Assembly: GCF_030538285.1 (NCBI RefSeq)
Contig: NZ_JAUNUG010000004.1
Location: forward strand, 1-64,000
Source: Corynebacterium sp.
Lineage (GTDB): Bacteria; Actinomycetota; Actinomycetes; Mycobacteriales; Mycobacteriaceae
Direction of reading: 5' to 3'
Length of the DNA: 64,000 nt
In this document: positions 34,863-44,979 of the stretch, piece after piece
Numbering within the stretch: the stretch's first letter is position 1
Layout: each line of letters opens with the position of its first letter
Position numbers and translations under genes: made by a program
Notes under the pieces: generated by a model
Seen by the model: the letters and a program-made list of their open reading frames with translations, nothing else
Told to the model about the DNA's origin: nothing
Databases searched by the model: none

Positions 34863-37800
34863 ATGTCCGAGCAGAAGAAGACCGCCGTCGGTGGCGTCTA
34901 CCCCAAGGTGGACATGACCGGCGGTTCCTCCCGTTTCCCCGACATGGAGCAGATCGTCCTCGACTACTGGAAGCAGGACGGCACGTTCCAGGCCTCGCTC
35001 GACCAGCGCGAGGGGTCCAAGGAGTACGTCTTCTACGACGGCCCGCCCTTCGCCAACGGCCTGCCGCACTACGGCCACCTGCTCACCGGCTACGTCAAGG
35101 ACATCATCCCGCGTTTCCGCACCATGACCGGCCATCACGTGCCCCGCGTCTTCGGTTGGGACACCCACGGCCTGCCGGCGGAGCTGGAGGCAGAGAAGCA
35201 GCTCGGCATCACCGATAAGGGTCAGATCGAGGACATGGGTCTGGCAAAGTTCAATGAGTACTGCGCCGAGAGTGTGCTCCGCTACGCCAATGAGTGGGAG
35301 GAGTATGTCACCCGCCAGGCCCGCTGGGTGGACTTCGACAACGGCTACAAGACGATGGACCCGGGGTACATGGAGTCCGTCATCTGGGCCTTCAAGCAGC
35401 TCTACGACAAGGGCCTGATCTACCAGGGCTTCCGCGTCCTGCCCTACTCCTGGGCCGAGCACACCCCGCTGTCCAATCAGGAGACCCGCCTCGATGACTC
35501 CTACAAGATGCGCCAGGATCCGGCGCTGACCGTCACCTTCCCGGTGACCGGTGCCGTCGCCGGTTCGGCCGCGGAAAAGACCCTGGCCGCCCAGCCCCTG
35601 CTGGCCGACGCCGCTGCCCTCGCCTGGACCACTACCCCCTGGACCCTGCCCTCGAACCTGGCGCTCGCCGTCCACCCGGACGTCGACTACGCCCTGGTTC
35701 GCGCCGACAACGGTGTCTACCTCATGGCCGAACCGCTGGTGGGCACGCTGGCGAAGGAATTCGGTGAGCACGAGGTCGTAGAGAAGCTGTCCGGCGCCTC
35801 CCTGGAGGGGCTCCAGTACCAGCCGATGTTCGACTACTTCGCGGATGAGGACAACGCCTTCCAGATCATCCTCGCCGACTATGTCACCGTCGAGGACGGC
35901 ACCGGTATCGTCCACCAGGCCCCGGCCTTCGGTGAGGACGATATGGAGTCCTGCAAGAAGTACGGCATCGGTGTGGTCATCCCCGTCGACATGGACGGCA
36001 AGTTCACCTCCCAGGTCCCGGAGTACGAAGGCCAGCTGGTCTTCGATGCGAACAAGGACATCATCCGTGATCTCAAGGAGCGCGGCCGCGTCCTGCGTCA
36101 CCAGACCATCGAGCACTCCTACCCGCACTCCTGGCGTTCCGGGCAGCCTCTGATCTACATGGCGCTGCCGTCCTGGTTTGTGCGCGTCACCGAGATCCGC
36201 GACCGCATGGTGGAGATCAACCGCGAGGAGATCACCTGGCTGCCGGAGCACGTGCGCGACGGCCAGTTCGGCAAGTGGCTGGAAAACGCCCGCGACTGGA
36301 ACATCTCCCGTTCCCGCTACTGGGGCTCGCCGATCCCGGTGTGGGTCTCCGACAACGACGAGTACCCGCGTGTCGACGTCTACGGCTCCCTCGACGAGCT
36401 GGAGGCCGACTTCGGCGTGCGCCCGACCTCCCTGCACCGCCCCTACATCGACGAGCTCACCCGCCCCAACCCGGACGATCCGACGGGCCAGTCCACCATG
36501 CGGCGTGTCCCGGACGTCCTCGACGTGTGGTTCGACTCCGGCTCCATGCCTTTCGCGCAGTTCCACTACCCCTTCGAGAACAAGGAGTTCTTCGAGGACC
36601 ACAACCCGGCGGACTTCATCGTCGAGTACATCGGCCAGACCCGCGGCTGGTTCTACCTGCTGCACGTCCTGTCCGTGGCGCTGTTCGACCGTCCGGCGTT
36701 CAAGAAGGTCGTCGCCCACGGCATCGTGCTTGGCGACGACGGCCAGAAGATGTCCAAGTCCAAGGGCAACTACCCGAACGTCAACGAGGTCTTCGACCGC
36801 GACGGCTCCGACGCCATGCGCTGGTTCCTCATGTCCTCGCCGATCCTGCGTGGCGGCAACCTCATCGTCACCGAGCAGGGTATCCGCGATGGCGTGCGCC
36901 AGGCGCTGCTGCCGATCTGGAACGCCTACTCCTTCCTGCAGCTGTACTCCTCGAAGCCGGCTACCTGGTCCGTCGACTCCGAGGACGTGCTCGACCGCTA
37001 CATCCTGGCGAAGCTGCACGACCTGGTGGGCACCGTCCGTGTTTCCCTGGACAACACCGACATCGCCGACGCCACCGACGCTGTCCGCCAGTTCGCCGAT
37101 GCCCTGACCAACTGGTACGTGCGACGTTCCCGCGACCGTTTCTGGGCTGGTGACGACGAGCACCCGGAGGCATTCAACACCCTCTACACCGTGCTGGAGG
37201 TGCTCACCCGCGTCACCGCGCCGCTGCTGCCGATGACCTCCGAGGTCATCTGGCGGGGCCTGACCGGCGAGCGTTCCGTCCACCTGGCCGATTTCCCGGA
37301 AGCCGCCGACATCCCGGCTGACGCCGACCTGGTTGCCGCCATGGACGCCACCCGCGGTGTCTGCTCGGCTGCCTCCTCGGTGCGCAAGGCCCACAAGCTG
37401 CGCAACCGTCTGCCGTTGCCGCAGCTCACCGTCGCGCTGCCGGATTCTGGCCAGCTGGAGCCTTTCGCCGCGATCATCCGCGACGAGGTCAACGTCAAGG
37501 ACATCGAGCTGACCTCGGATGTCGATTCGGTGGGCACCTTTGAGGTGGTCGTCAACGCCCGCGCGGCCGGCCCGCGCCTGGGCAAGGACGTCCAGCGCGT
37601 CATCAAGGCCGTCAAGGCCGGAAACTACGAACGTGTCGGCGACGCGGTCGTCGCCGACGGTATCGAGCTGCAGCCGGAGGAGTATACCGAGCGTCTGGTC
37701 GCCGCGAACCCGGAGTCCACCGCGCGTATCGACGGCCTCGACGGCCTCGTCGTCCTCGACATGGAGGTCACCGAGGAGCTGGAGGCCGAGGGCTGGGCAG

Positions 37801-38030
37801 CCGATGTCATCCGCGGCCTGCAGGATGCCCGCAAGGCCACCGGCCTGGAGGTCTCCGACCGCATCAACGTCCGCCTGTCCGTCCCGGAGGACAAGCTGGA
37901 GTGGGCGCAGCGTCACCGTGAGCTCATCGCCGGCGAGGTCCTGGCCCTGGAGCTGGACGTCACCACCGAGGACCTCGGCGAGGCACATGATGTGGTCAAG
38001 GGCGTGAAGGCGAACGTCGTCAAGCGTTGA
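34863..38030 (+). CDS. ileS: Isoleucyl-tRNA synthetase
   Basis: 1055 residues, class I. The HIGH-type motif is H69-Y-G-H72 in [13 protein letters not shown] and the KMSKS loop is K629-M-S-K-S633. [11 protein letters not shown] and the following insertion form the CP1 editing domain; [11 protein letters not shown] is typical of the long actinobacterial/eukaryotic-like form. ATG 34863 follows GAAGGAAAA; an in-frame GTG at 34851 lies within the ribosome-binding site. Expression is controlled by the T-box leader. The following exporter gene overlaps the stop by one base. Confidence 0.97.
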   Translation: MSEQKKTAVGGVYPKVDMTGGSSRFPDMEQIVLDYWKQDGTFQASLDQREGSKEYVFYDGPPFANGLPHYGHLLTGYVKDIIPRFRTMTGHHVPRVFGWDTHGLPAELEAEKQLGITDKGQIEDMGLAKFNEYCAESVLRYANEWEEYVTRQARWVDFDNGYKTMDPGYMESVIWAFKQLYDKGLIYQGFRVLPYSWAEHTPLSNQETRLDDSYKMRQDPALTVTFPVTGAVAGSAAEKTLAAQPLLADAAALAWTTTPWTLPSNLALAVHPDVDYALVRADNGVYLMAEPLVGTLAKEFGEHEVVEKLSGASLEGLQYQPMFDYFADEDNAFQIILADYVTVEDGTGIVHQAPAFGEDDMESCKKYGIGVVIPVDMDGKFTSQVPEYEGQLVFDANKDIIRDLKERGRVLRHQTIEHSYPHSWRSGQPLIYMALPSWFVRVTEIRDRMVEINREEITWLPEHVRDGQFGKWLENARDWNISRSRYWGSPIPVWVSDNDEYPRVDVYGSLDELEADFGVRPTSLHRPYIDELTRPNPDDPTGQSTMRRVPDVLDVWFDSGSMPFAQFHYPFENKEFFEDHNPADFIVEYIGQTRGWFYLLHVLSVALFDRPAFKKVVAHGIVLGDDGQKMSKSKGNYPNVNEVFDRDGSDAMRWFLMSSPILRGGNLIVTEQGIRDGVRQALLPIWNAYSFLQLYSSKPATWSVDSEDVLDRYILAKLHDLVGTVRVSLDNTDIADATDAVRQFADALTNWYVRRSRDRFWAGDDEHPEAFNTLYTVLEVLTRVTAPLLPMTSEVIWRGLTGERSVHLADFPEAADIPADADLVAAMDATRGVCSAASSVRKAHKLRNRLPLPQLTVALPDSGQLEPFAAIIRDEVNVKDIELTSDVDSVGTFEVVVNARAAGPRLGKDVQRVIKAVKAGNYERVGDAVVADGIELQPEEYTERLVAANPESTARIDGLDGLVVLDMEVTEELEAEGWAADVIRGLQDARKATGLEVSDRINVRLSVPEDKLEWAQRHRELIAGEVLALELDVTTEDLGEAHDVVKGVKANVVKR

Positions 38031-38839
38031 TGAACCTTCGTGCCCCGGCGGTGATGATCGCGTCAGGCGTGAGCCTGTACGCGGGAGCCGCCGTGGCGGT
38101 CGGGCTTTTCGACGTCCTACCGCCCGCCATCGTCGCCTGGTTCCGCATATCCGCGGCAGCCGTCATCCTGTTGGTGCTGGTCCGCCCACGTCTGCAGGAT
38201 TTCCGCAGCGTGCCGGCCCTGGTATACGGCTTGGCAACGATGGGCATGAACATGGCCTTCTACGAGTCCATCGCCCGCCTGCCCCTGGGCACAGCCGTGG
38301 CGGTGGAGTTCCTCGGGCCCGTGCTCGTCGCCGCGCTGGGCTCCCGCTCGCTCCGTGACTGGGCCGCACTGGGCCTGGCCACCCTCGGTGTCGTGGTCAT
38401 CTCCGGGGCGGTGTGGTCCACCGCGGCTGTCGGCCTCGGATTCGCCCTGCTGGCCGGTGGCCTGTGGGCGGTGTACATCCTCATCGGAACGCGCATCGCC
38501 ACGAGCACTCCGCGCACGTCCATGACCACTGGTTTCACCATGGCCGCCGTGCTGGCCTTGCCTTTCATGGTGTGGTGGTGGCCGGCGGGCGTCGATAAGC
38601 CTGCAACGACCTTGTTGGGACTCGCACTCGGACTGGGTGTCCTGTCTGCCGTCATCCCGTACACCCTCGACCAAGTGGTCATGCGGATGGCCGGTTCCGC
38701 CTACTTCGCGCTGCTGCAGGCGTTGTTGCCGGTGGTCGCCGCGGTACTCGGAGCCGTGGTGCTGGGGCAGTGGCTGTCGGTGCCCGAGGTCATCGGCATC
38801 GTGCTGGTCGTGGCCGCGGTGGCCCTGAGGCGCCCATGA
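38030..38839 (+). CDS. EamA/DMT-family permease (RhtA-like exporter)
   Basis: 269 residues, about ten membrane helices in two EamA repeats (residues about 1-130 and 135-268). Family members such as RhtA export amino acids or other metabolites; the substrate here is unknown. ATG 38030 shares its A with the ileS TGA, so translation may be coupled to ileS. An exact inverted copy of the dispersed 13-mer lies at 38588-38600 (G-V-D-K). Confidence 0.82.
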   Translation: MNLRAPAVMIASGVSLYAGAAVAVGLFDVLPPAIVAWFRISAAAVILLVLVRPRLQDFRSVPALVYGLATMGMNMAFYESIARLPLGTAVAVEFLGPVLVAALGSRSLRDWAALGLATLGVVVISGAVWSTAAVGLGFALLAGGLWAVYILIGTRIATSTPRTSMTTGFTMAAVLALPFMVWWWPAGVDKPATTLLGLALGLGVLSAVIPYTLDQVVMRMAGSAYFALLQALLPVVAAVLGAVVLGQWLSVPEVIGIVLVVAAVALRRP

Positions 38840-40212
38840 CACGCTGGGTACTCCACATCGACATGGATGCGTTCTACGCCTCCGTCGAGCAGCTGACGCG
38901 CCCCACACTCCGCGGCCGCCCGGTGCTGGTGGCGGGCGTGTCAGGCAGGGGAGTGGTTGCCGGCGCCAGTTATGAGGCCCGGAAGTTCGGCGCCCGCTCC
39001 GCCATGCCCACCCACCAGGCCGCACGGCTCGTCGGCTTTTCCGCCGTACTCGTCGCCCCGCGGCGCCCCGTCTACGCCGCCGCCTCGCGTCGGGTCTTCC
39101 AGCTCATCGCCTCCCGCGTCGCGGTGGTCGAGCAACTCTCCATCGATGAGGCCTTCATGGAGCCCGAGGAACTCATCGGCGCCACCCCTGCCGAAGTACA
39201 GGAATGGGCCGATGAGCTGCGCCGCCTCATCCGGGAGGAAACTGGACTGCCCTCCTCCATCGGGGCGGGCACGGGCAAACAATTCGCCAAGATCGGTTCC
39301 GGGCGTGCGAAACCCGACGGGACGTTCATCATCCCCGGCGACAGACAGCTGGAGATCCTCCACCCCATGCCCGTCAACGAATTGTGGGGAGTGGGTCCTG
39401 TCACAGAGGCCAAGCTCGCACAAATCGGGGTGACAACCATCGGGGATCTCGCCGCGCTGAGCCTCCGGGAGGTGGAGATTTCCCTGGGAACCACCATCGG
39501 CCCGGCCCTGTGGCAGCTCGCCCACGGCATCGATGAACGGCCCGTGGAACCCCGCGCCGAGGCCAAATCCATCTCCGCCGAGTACACCTATCCCCGCGAC
39601 CTGACGACCCACCCGGAGGTCGACGCCGCCATCACCCGCGCCGCGGAAGCCGCCCACCGTCGCCTGCTTATCGACGGCCGCGGCTCCCGCACCATCACCG
39701 TCAAACTCAAGATGGCGGATTTCCGGATCGAATCCCGCTCCCTGACCCTGCCCTATGCCACCGACAACCTGGAGACGTTGCAGGCCATGGCCTTCCGGCT
39801 GGCCCGCTACCCCGACCAGGTGGGGCCGATCCGCCTGGTGGGCGTCGGGTATTCCGGCCTGGAGACCGCCCGCCAGGACGTGCTCTTCCCGGAACTGGAC
39901 CAGCAGGTGGTGGTGGCTGCGACGGATGATGATTTCGAAACCGGTGTTAGTGACCATGTTGCGGAACCCGTCGTGGAGGTCGCTCAGGAAGACCAGACGG
40001 GCTGGAAGGCAACCCAGGACGTGTACCACCCGGAGTTCGGCCACGGTTGGGTGCAGGGCACCGGGCACGGGATTGTGTCCGTCCGCTTCGAGACCCGCGC
40101 CACCGGCCCGGGCCGCACCCACACCTTCGATGTTGATGATCCCGAGCTGGTCCCAGCTGATCCGCTCGACAGCCTGGCTTGGGAGGAGTGGCTGGCAGAG
40201 CAGGATTTCTAA
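38836..40212 (+). CDS. dinB: Y-family DNA polymerase IV
   Basis: 458 residues. HIDMDAFYASVEQ carries the first catalytic Asp, YEARKFGARSAMP the steric-gate region, and LSIDEAFME the Asp-Glu pair. An HhH region (LWGVGPVTEAKLAQIGVTTIGDLA) and the little finger follow. The C-terminal extension (about residues 395-458) with VYHPEFGHGWVQGTGHGIVSVRFE resembles the tudor-like UvrD tail, common in actinobacterial DinB. It performs error-prone translesion synthesis. The ATG overlaps the exporter stop (ATGA); the end overlaps the convergent HNH gene by 4 bases. Confidence 0.93.
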   Translation: MTRWVLHIDMDAFYASVEQLTRPTLRGRPVLVAGVSGRGVVAGASYEARKFGARSAMPTHQAARLVGFSAVLVAPRRPVYAAASRRVFQLIASRVAVVEQLSIDEAFMEPEELIGATPAEVQEWADELRRLIREETGLPSSIGAGTGKQFAKIGSGRAKPDGTFIIPGDRQLEILHPMPVNELWGVGPVTEAKLAQIGVTTIGDLAALSLREVEISLGTTIGPALWQLAHGIDERPVEPRAEAKSISAEYTYPRDLTTHPEVDAAITRAAEAAHRRLLIDGRGSRTITVKLKMADFRIESRSLTLPYATDNLETLQAMAFRLARYPDQVGPIRLVGVGYSGLETARQDVLFPELDQQVVVAATDDDFETGVSDHVAEPVVEVAQEDQTGWKATQDVYHPEFGHGWVQGTGHGIVSVRFETRATGPGRTHTFDVDDPELVPADPLDSLAWEEWLAEQDF

Positions 40213-41618
40213 AAGGGTGGGGGATCATCGTCTTCTCCCGCGGGCTTCTTCCGCCCGATGATCGGTTCGCGCGGCGGGCGGGGTTCCGGCGCCGGCCGCG
40301 GCCGGTTCGCCTTTTCGTACTCCTCGAACTTTTCCACCGCGGCCCGGTCCGCCGCATACTGGCGGGCCCGCTCCTTACGCTGCGCGTAGGTGGTCACCCA
40401 GTTCTTCTGCCGGGGAGCCAGCGGGCCCTCCGCGAGATCCACCGCGTAGGTGCCGTCGGGGAAGTGCCAGTACACATCACCGGTCACCGGATCGAGCAGG
40501 TAGGTGGCCTGCTGGTCCGTCTTCCGGTTGTGATGGTGTCTGCATAACATCACCAAATTGTCCGGGCGGGTGGGTCCACCATCCTCGTAGTTGATCCGAT
40601 GATCACCGTCGAGGTGCTGGGCCGGGCGGGTGCAGCCGGGCCAGCGGCATCCCCAGTCGCGGCCCAACACGAAGGCTCGGATGCGGAAGGTCATATCGTG
40701 GGCCGGGGTCTGTGCGTCCGCTGCCGCATCCATGTCGAGGATGCGGGAGGTCATCTCTTCCAGCAGCGCCGCAGACTTCTCGGTGAGGACGCCGGTGGTG
40801 GGGTGGTAGACAGGGGCACCGTCAACATCGCTGGCCTTGTACAGCAGTGTGTTCACCTTGATGTTCGTCGGCTCCACCAGCTGCATCACCATGGCCTTCG
40901 CCTGGGAAGTCTCCTTCGAGCTGGCAATCTGGGCGAGCGTGTCAGAGATGAGCGTGCCCGTGACCTGATCGACGGTGAGGGAGAAGTTCATCCGCCCGTC
41001 CTCCAGCGTCTCTGTGAACAAGGTTGCGGAAGTGTCATCCTCACTCGCCGGGGGCAGGTGGCGGAGGAATTCGGCCGGGTCATCGCACGGGACAGGGCCT
41101 TCTTCCTCCGGCTCCTCCTCTTTCCCCCACGGATCCGGATCGGGGGCCGCGGCTTCCTCTACGCTGCGGATGGTGTTGGTGACGGTGGAAGTGACCGCCC
41201 TGACGCTGGGCAACAGCTGCTGCGGGCGGGAGGGAGTGAAGCGCTCCATGAGGTCTTCGTCGAGGCAGCGCCAGAAATACGGGTCATCCTGCAGGGCAAT
41301 CGGTGCGCCAGCCGCGGCCTTGGCGATGACACCCAGCATGTGCAGGTCGATGATCCAGGTCTCGCCGATGAGAGCCTTGAGCCGTGGCAACTTCTCCAGC
41401 GTGTCGAGAGAGAGGAAACGACGCGTGACAAGCCCCTTGGTGAAGGTGGTGTCCCGCTGGATCTGGGTGCACACCACGGTCCAGTCCTGCTCCGAGTCAA
41501 CGTCTGCCAGCGGGTGCAGCGTGCGCCACAACGCGTACTCCGCCTCCACTAACGCGCGGCGCGCCGCCGAGTACTCACTGTGCGGATTCTCTACCGCCCA
41601 CGATGCCGGCTGGGACAT
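40209..41618 (-). CDS. DUF222/HNH endonuclease-domain protein (13E12-repeat family)
   Basis: 469 residues. A long helical DUF222 region precedes a C-terminal HNH zinc finger: CRWPGCTRPAQHLDGDHRINYEDGG, then NLVMLCRHHHNRKT, with both Cys pairs and the His residues present. The family is repeated in corynebacterial and mycobacterial genomes and is sometimes linked to mobile elements, but no element borders are seen here. ATG 41618 is chosen for the GAGAGGGGG upstream. Promoter-like sequence with an inverted repeat lies just upstream (41648-41676). Nuclease action is inferred from the motif only. Confidence 0.85.
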   Translation of the reverse strand: MSQPASWAVENPHSEYSAARRALVEAEYALWRTLHPLADVDSEQDWTVVCTQIQRDTTFTKGLVTRRFLSLDTLEKLPRLKALIGETWIIDLHMLGVIAKAAAGAPIALQDDPYFWRCLDEDLMERFTPSRPQQLLPSVRAVTSTVTNTIRSVEEAAAPDPDPWGKEEEPEEEGPVPCDDPAEFLRHLPPASEDDTSATLFTETLEDGRMNFSLTVDQVTGTLISDTLAQIASSKETSQAKAMVMQLVEPTNIKVNTLLYKASDVDGAPVYHPTTGVLTEKSAALLEEMTSRILDMDAAADAQTPAHDMTFRIRAFVLGRDWGCRWPGCTRPAQHLDGDHRINYEDGGPTRPDNLVMLCRHHHNRKTDQQATYLLDPVTGDVYWHFPDGTYAVDLAEGPLAPRQKNWVTTYAQRKERARQYAADRAAVEKFEEYEKANRPRPAPEPRPPREPIIGRKKPAGEDDDPPPF

Positions 41619-41647
41619 GGTGTTCACCCCCTCTCATCCTGTCGTCT

Positions 41648-41676
41648 GTGTGTTCGAAAATGACCCTAGAACACAC
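41648..41676 (-). promoter_or_regulatory. Operator-like inverted repeat at the HNH gene promoter
   Basis: GTGTGTTC (41648-41655) and GAACACAC (41669-41676) are perfect 8-base arms. Between them, on the minus strand, is TAGGGT (41668-41663), a good -10 box for the HNH gene. A repressor bound here would cover the promoter. Confidence 0.5.
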
Positions 41677-41693
41677 CCCCGACATTGGGGGTG
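41674..41693 (-). terminator. Hairpin downstream of ansA
   Basis: CACCCCC (41674-41680) and GGGGGTG (41687-41693) pair around GACATT, 20 bases after the ansA stop on the minus strand. It shares bases with the inverted repeat of the HNH promoter. There is no T-run, so termination is uncertain. Confidence 0.4.
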
Positions 41694-41712
41694 AAAAGCG
41701 GGGGTAGAGGGC

Positions 41713-42630
41713 TTAAATTAGCAGCTCAGCGACGTCGCTACCGGTCGCCAGTGCCACGATGAGCGCCATGCGCGCCTGCCCAGCCCGCAGATGCTGAGAG
41801 CTCAGCGCGCCACGCTCCGAGAGCGTCGCGCCGCCACCGGAACCGCCATAAGACAAAGAGACCTTCCCAGATGGCACACGGGAGGTGATGACCACCGGAA
41901 TACCAGCATCCAGGGCGTCGGCGACACCGGCGCCCATCTCGGGGCCGATGTTGCCGGAACCCAAAGCCTCCACCACGATGCCGTGGGCGCTGGCGGTGAC
42001 GGCGGCGTCGATAAGTAAACGATCCGCGCCGGGCCACGCGGCGAGCACCGGAACTTTCGTCCCCTCCAGGGAAGCGACCGGCATGCCGGCCGGACGGCGG
42101 ACCTCGCGGGGCACGGTGGAGATGAAGGCATCGAGTTCGCTGGTGTGGCGTTTCACCGCGCCGCGCGCCGGGATGGTCCAGCCGCCGAAGGCGATGAGTA
42201 CGCCCTGGCGACGGGTCAGCGGATCGGCGGCCAGGCGCAGCGCGTCGATGAGGTTGCCGGGGCCGTCGGACTCGCGGTGATCGAAGGAACGCTGCGCGCC
42301 GGTGAGCACGACCGGGCGCTCATCGGTGTGGAAACAGTCGAGGGCGAAAGCGGTGTCCTCCATCGAATCCGTACCGTGGGTGACCACCACGGCATCGATC
42401 GCAGGGTCGGCGAGGGTCTCATGGACCGCGGCGATCAGGCCGTCGAGCTCCCCGAGGGTGATCGCTGAAGAATCGAGGAGGGTGAGATCGCGGACGGTGA
42501 CGTCGGCGGTGATGTGTTCGGAGACGGCGTCGATAAGCTGGCGTCCACTGATCGTGGGGCGGAGAGCACCGGAATCATCGGTGGTGCAGGCGATGGTGCC
42601 GCCGGTAGTGAGCAACGCGATACGGGTCAT
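41713..42630 (-). CDS. ansA: L-asparaginase
   Basis: 305 residues. IALLTTGGTIACT holds the nucleophile Thr in T-G-G-T-I-A, and VVTHGTDSMEDTAF carries the second Thr and Asp of the active site. It hydrolyses Asn to Asp and ammonia. No signal peptide is seen, so it is cytoplasmic. ATG 42630 starts MTRIALL. Two copies of the dispersed 13-mer lie in the gene (42004 and 42526). A 14-base palindrome lies upstream. Confidence 0.92.
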   Translation of the reverse strand: MTRIALLTTGGTIACTTDDSGALRPTISGRQLIDAVSEHITADVTVRDLTLLDSSAITLGELDGLIAAVHETLADPAIDAVVVTHGTDSMEDTAFALDCFHTDERPVVLTGAQRSFDHRESDGPGNLIDALRLAADPLTRRQGVLIAFGGWTIPARGAVKRHTSELDAFISTVPREVRRPAGMPVASLEGTKVPVLAAWPGADRLLIDAAVTASAHGIVVEALGSGNIGPEMGAGVADALDAGIPVVITSRVPSGKVSLSYGGSGGGATLSERGALSSQHLRAGQARMALIVALATGSDVAELLI

Positions 42631-42644
42631 GGCTCCAGCGTGCC

Positions 42645-42658
42645 ACAACAGCTGTTGT
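42645..42658. promoter_or_regulatory. 14-base palindrome between ansA and the lipoprotein gene
   Basis: ACAACAGCTGTTGT is perfectly self-complementary and lies 14 bases upstream of the ansA ATG in the divergent spacer. It is a candidate operator for one or both genes. The regulator is unknown. Confidence 0.5.
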
Positions 42659-42720
42659 CACATCCCCCACACGTGTACCATCAATCCAGATACGCCCCCA
42701 CTACAGGAGAGTTCTTTCCC

Positions 42721-43308
42721 GTGAAGCTGACCAAGATGACCGCCATCACCGCCGCACTCGGAGCAGCACTGGCCCTGACCGCCTGTGGCGACGGGGACGG
42801 CGACAACAACGGCACCACCACCGAGACCACCGCCGCCACCACCACGGAAACCACCGAGGCGGCGGCCGCCCCGGCGCTGCCCAGCGCCGATGACCTCAAC
42901 GCCATCCTCACCAAGGCCACCGACCCGAACGTCCCGCTGGAGGAGAAGGTCAACACCGTCCAGGGCGGCGAGAACGCGCCGGAGCTCTTCGAGGTCATGG
43001 CCAACTCCCAGGCTGAGTCGGGCGCCCAGTTCCAGGTGGTCAACCCGGTGCTGCCGGGCTATACCCCGGATTCCGTGCTGGCCTCGGTCAACTTCACCCT
43101 CCCGGACTCTGAGGCCCAGCCGGCCGAGAACGTCGAGTTCATCTACGAGGATGACACCTGGAAGCTGTCCCAGTCCTGGGCCTGCACCCTGATCACCAAC
43201 ACGGTTGCACCGGAGCAGGTCCCGGCCATGTGCCACGAGTTCAACCCGGCCCCGGCCGAGGAGGCCCCTATCGAGGAAGCCCCGGCTGAAGAGGCCCCGG
43301 TCCAGTAA
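42721..43308 (+). CDS. Secreted lipoprotein resembling low-molecular-weight antigen MTB12
   Basis: 195 residues. The N-terminus VKLTKMTAITAALGAALALTAC is a lipoprotein signal with lipobox L-T-A-C (Cys22). A Thr/Glu/Ala-rich linker follows, then a compact domain (LPSADDLNAILTKATDPNVPLEEKVNTVQGG...DDTWKLSQSWACTLI) like MTB12/CFP-2 antigens, and a repetitive E-E-A-P tail. The function is unknown. GTG 42721 follows AGGAGAG. The stop abuts the convergent ABC-F gene's stop with no base between. lspA, needed to process it, lies 2.7 kb away. Confidence 0.78.
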   Translation: MKLTKMTAITAALGAALALTACGDGDGDNNGTTTETTAATTTETTEAAAAPALPSADDLNAILTKATDPNVPLEEKVNTVQGGENAPELFEVMANSQAESGAQFQVVNPVLPGYTPDSVLASVNFTLPDSEAQPAENVEFIYEDDTWKLSQSWACTLITNTVAPEQVPAMCHEFNPAPAEEAPIEEAPAEEAPVQ

Positions 43309-44970
43309 CTAGTCGTCCCGGCGGCCCGGCAGGGAGAGCACCTGGCCGCGGCCGTCGGTACGCACCGCCCAGCGACGGCGGATCCACCGGTCATGGGTGG
43401 CCATAAGCACCGTGCCCGGGAATGTCGTCAACGCCTCCTCGAGTTCCTCCGCGAGGGCGAGGGAGAGGTGGTTGGTGGGTTCGTCGAGAAGCAGGATGTC
43501 CGGCGGTGACGCCAGGATGATGCCCAGCGACACACGGCGGCGCTGACCCAGCGACAGCTCACCCAGGGGGCGGGCGGCGGTCTCCTCGTTCATCAGCCCC
43601 ATGTCCACCAGTGACGGGGATGTCGGCGGCACCTTCTCCGCGAAGATCTCCTCCGCAGTCTTACCCAGGTCGATCCACTCATCATCCTGGCTGAGACGGC
43701 CGATGACGACATCCTCCGGGATGCGCAGCTCGCCCGCGGTGATCTGCCATTTACCCTCCACCACCTTGAGGAACGTCGATTTGCCCGCCCCGTTCGGGCC
43801 TTCGATGAGCCAGTGCTCGCCGGGGTTGATCTTGATGCTCAGCGGGCCCAGCCGATCACCCACCCAGATCTCCTTGGCATACACCGCGGGCTCACCCAAA
43901 GAAGCGGAGGTGTGCTCGGGGATGCCGTGGAACTTCAGGCGGGCCGGCGGCTTCGGCAGCTCATCGCGCTCCAGGGCTTCGAGGCGGTTGCGGGCCGAGC
44001 GCAGGCGGTTGCCCACGGTCTTGGCCGCGCGGTCGGCGTAAAACTTGTCGGAGATGCGTGACTCCGATTTCGACGTCTGCTTGTGGAAGACGTCCTCCGC
44101 CGTCTGATCAGCAGCCTTCTCCAGGCGCACCCGTTCATGCTCCTGTGCGACGTAAAGTTCCTCCCATCGTCGGCGGGTGTCCTCGCGCCATTCGAGATAG
44201 TCGGTGAAAGAACCGGTGAAGACCTGCCCCTGGCGGGTTTCCTCCCCGCCGCCACCCTCATGGCCGAGTCCCGGGTCAAGGTCGACGAGGGAATCGGCGG
44301 CCTGGTCCAAAAAGTAGCGGTCGTGGCTGGCCACGAGTACCGGGCCGGTGAACTCCGCCAGTTCGCGGATGAGGAAGTCCACGCCGTCATCGTCGAGGTG
44401 GTTGGTGGGCTCATCGAGCACCATCGCATCCACCGGGCGCAGCAGGAGTGCTGCCAGGGTGAAGCGGCGACGCTGGCCACCGGACATATCGCCCAGCGTC
44501 GTCTCCAGGGGGACATTTGCCAGGCCGAGGCCCGCGAGCACCGTCGCGATACGGGAGTCCAGCTCCCACACGCCAGCCTGCTCGGCCATCGCCAGGGCCG
44601 CGTCGAAAGCCTCCGCGTAAGCGTCCGGGTCTTCCGCCATCTTCTCGGAGATCTCACCGATCTGCTTCTCGACGTCGCGCAACTCCGCCACCGCAGCATC
44701 AATCAGGGCCGAAGCCGGAGAGGTGAAAGGCAGCTGCGTTTCCTGCTCGATGAACCCGGTGGTCGGCGGCGTCGTGACGAAACCGACGTCCGGCTCTAGG
44801 GAACCGGCGACCAGTTGCAACAGCGTCGACTTGCCGGAACCGTTCTCCCCGATCAGGCCCGTGACCTTCTCGGAAGGCACGGCAAAAGTGATATCGGTGA
44901 GCACCCGCCGGGTACCACCCGGGTAGGTGAAGCTCACGCCGTCGAGTTTGATGTGGTGGGGGGAAGCCAT
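43309..44970 (-). CDS. ABC-F family ATPase
   Basis: 553 residues with two ABC domains and no membrane part. The first Walker A is GENGSGKST with signature LGDMSGGQRRR; the second is GPNGAGKST with LGELSLGQRRR. Walker B motifs (VLDEPTNHLDDDG, LLLDEPTNHLSLA) end in Asp-Glu. A charged linker of about 80 residues (EWREDTRRRWEELYVAQEHERVRLE) is the P-site-tRNA interaction motif. The family rescues stalled ribosomes or gives antibiotic resistance; this member's role is unknown. It starts 9 bases after the lipoprotein gene upstream. Confidence 0.9.
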   Translation of the reverse strand: MASPHHIKLDGVSFTYPGGTRRVLTDITFAVPSEKVTGLIGENGSGKSTLLQLVAGSLEPDVGFVTTPPTTGFIEQETQLPFTSPASALIDAAVAELRDVEKQIGEISEKMAEDPDAYAEAFDAALAMAEQAGVWELDSRIATVLAGLGLANVPLETTLGDMSGGQRRRFTLAALLLRPVDAMVLDEPTNHLDDDGVDFLIRELAEFTGPVLVASHDRYFLDQAADSLVDLDPGLGHEGGGGEETRQGQVFTGSFTDYLEWREDTRRRWEELYVAQEHERVRLEKAADQTAEDVFHKQTSKSESRISDKFYADRAAKTVGNRLRSARNRLEALERDELPKPPARLKFHGIPEHTSASLGEPAVYAKEIWVGDRLGPLSIKINPGEHWLIEGPNGAGKSTFLKVVEGKWQITAGELRIPEDVVIGRLSQDDEWIDLGKTAEEIFAEKVPPTSPSLVDMGLMNEETAARPLGELSLGQRRRVSLGIILASPPDILLLDEPTNHLSLALAEELEEALTTFPGTVLMATHDRWIRRRWAVRTDGRGQVLSLPGRRDD

Positions 44971-44979
44971 GATTGGTTC

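Noticed and set aside
34758-37988. A very long open frame on the minus strand opposite ileS (over 1000 codons)
   Set aside because: It is an antisense shadow of ileS caused by high GC at third codon positions; its composition is Val/Gly/Asp/Leu-biased with no domain, and ileS is unmistakable.
40209-41618. HNH/DUF222 gene as part of an insertion element
   Set aside because: No terminal repeats, target duplications or transposase were seen around it.
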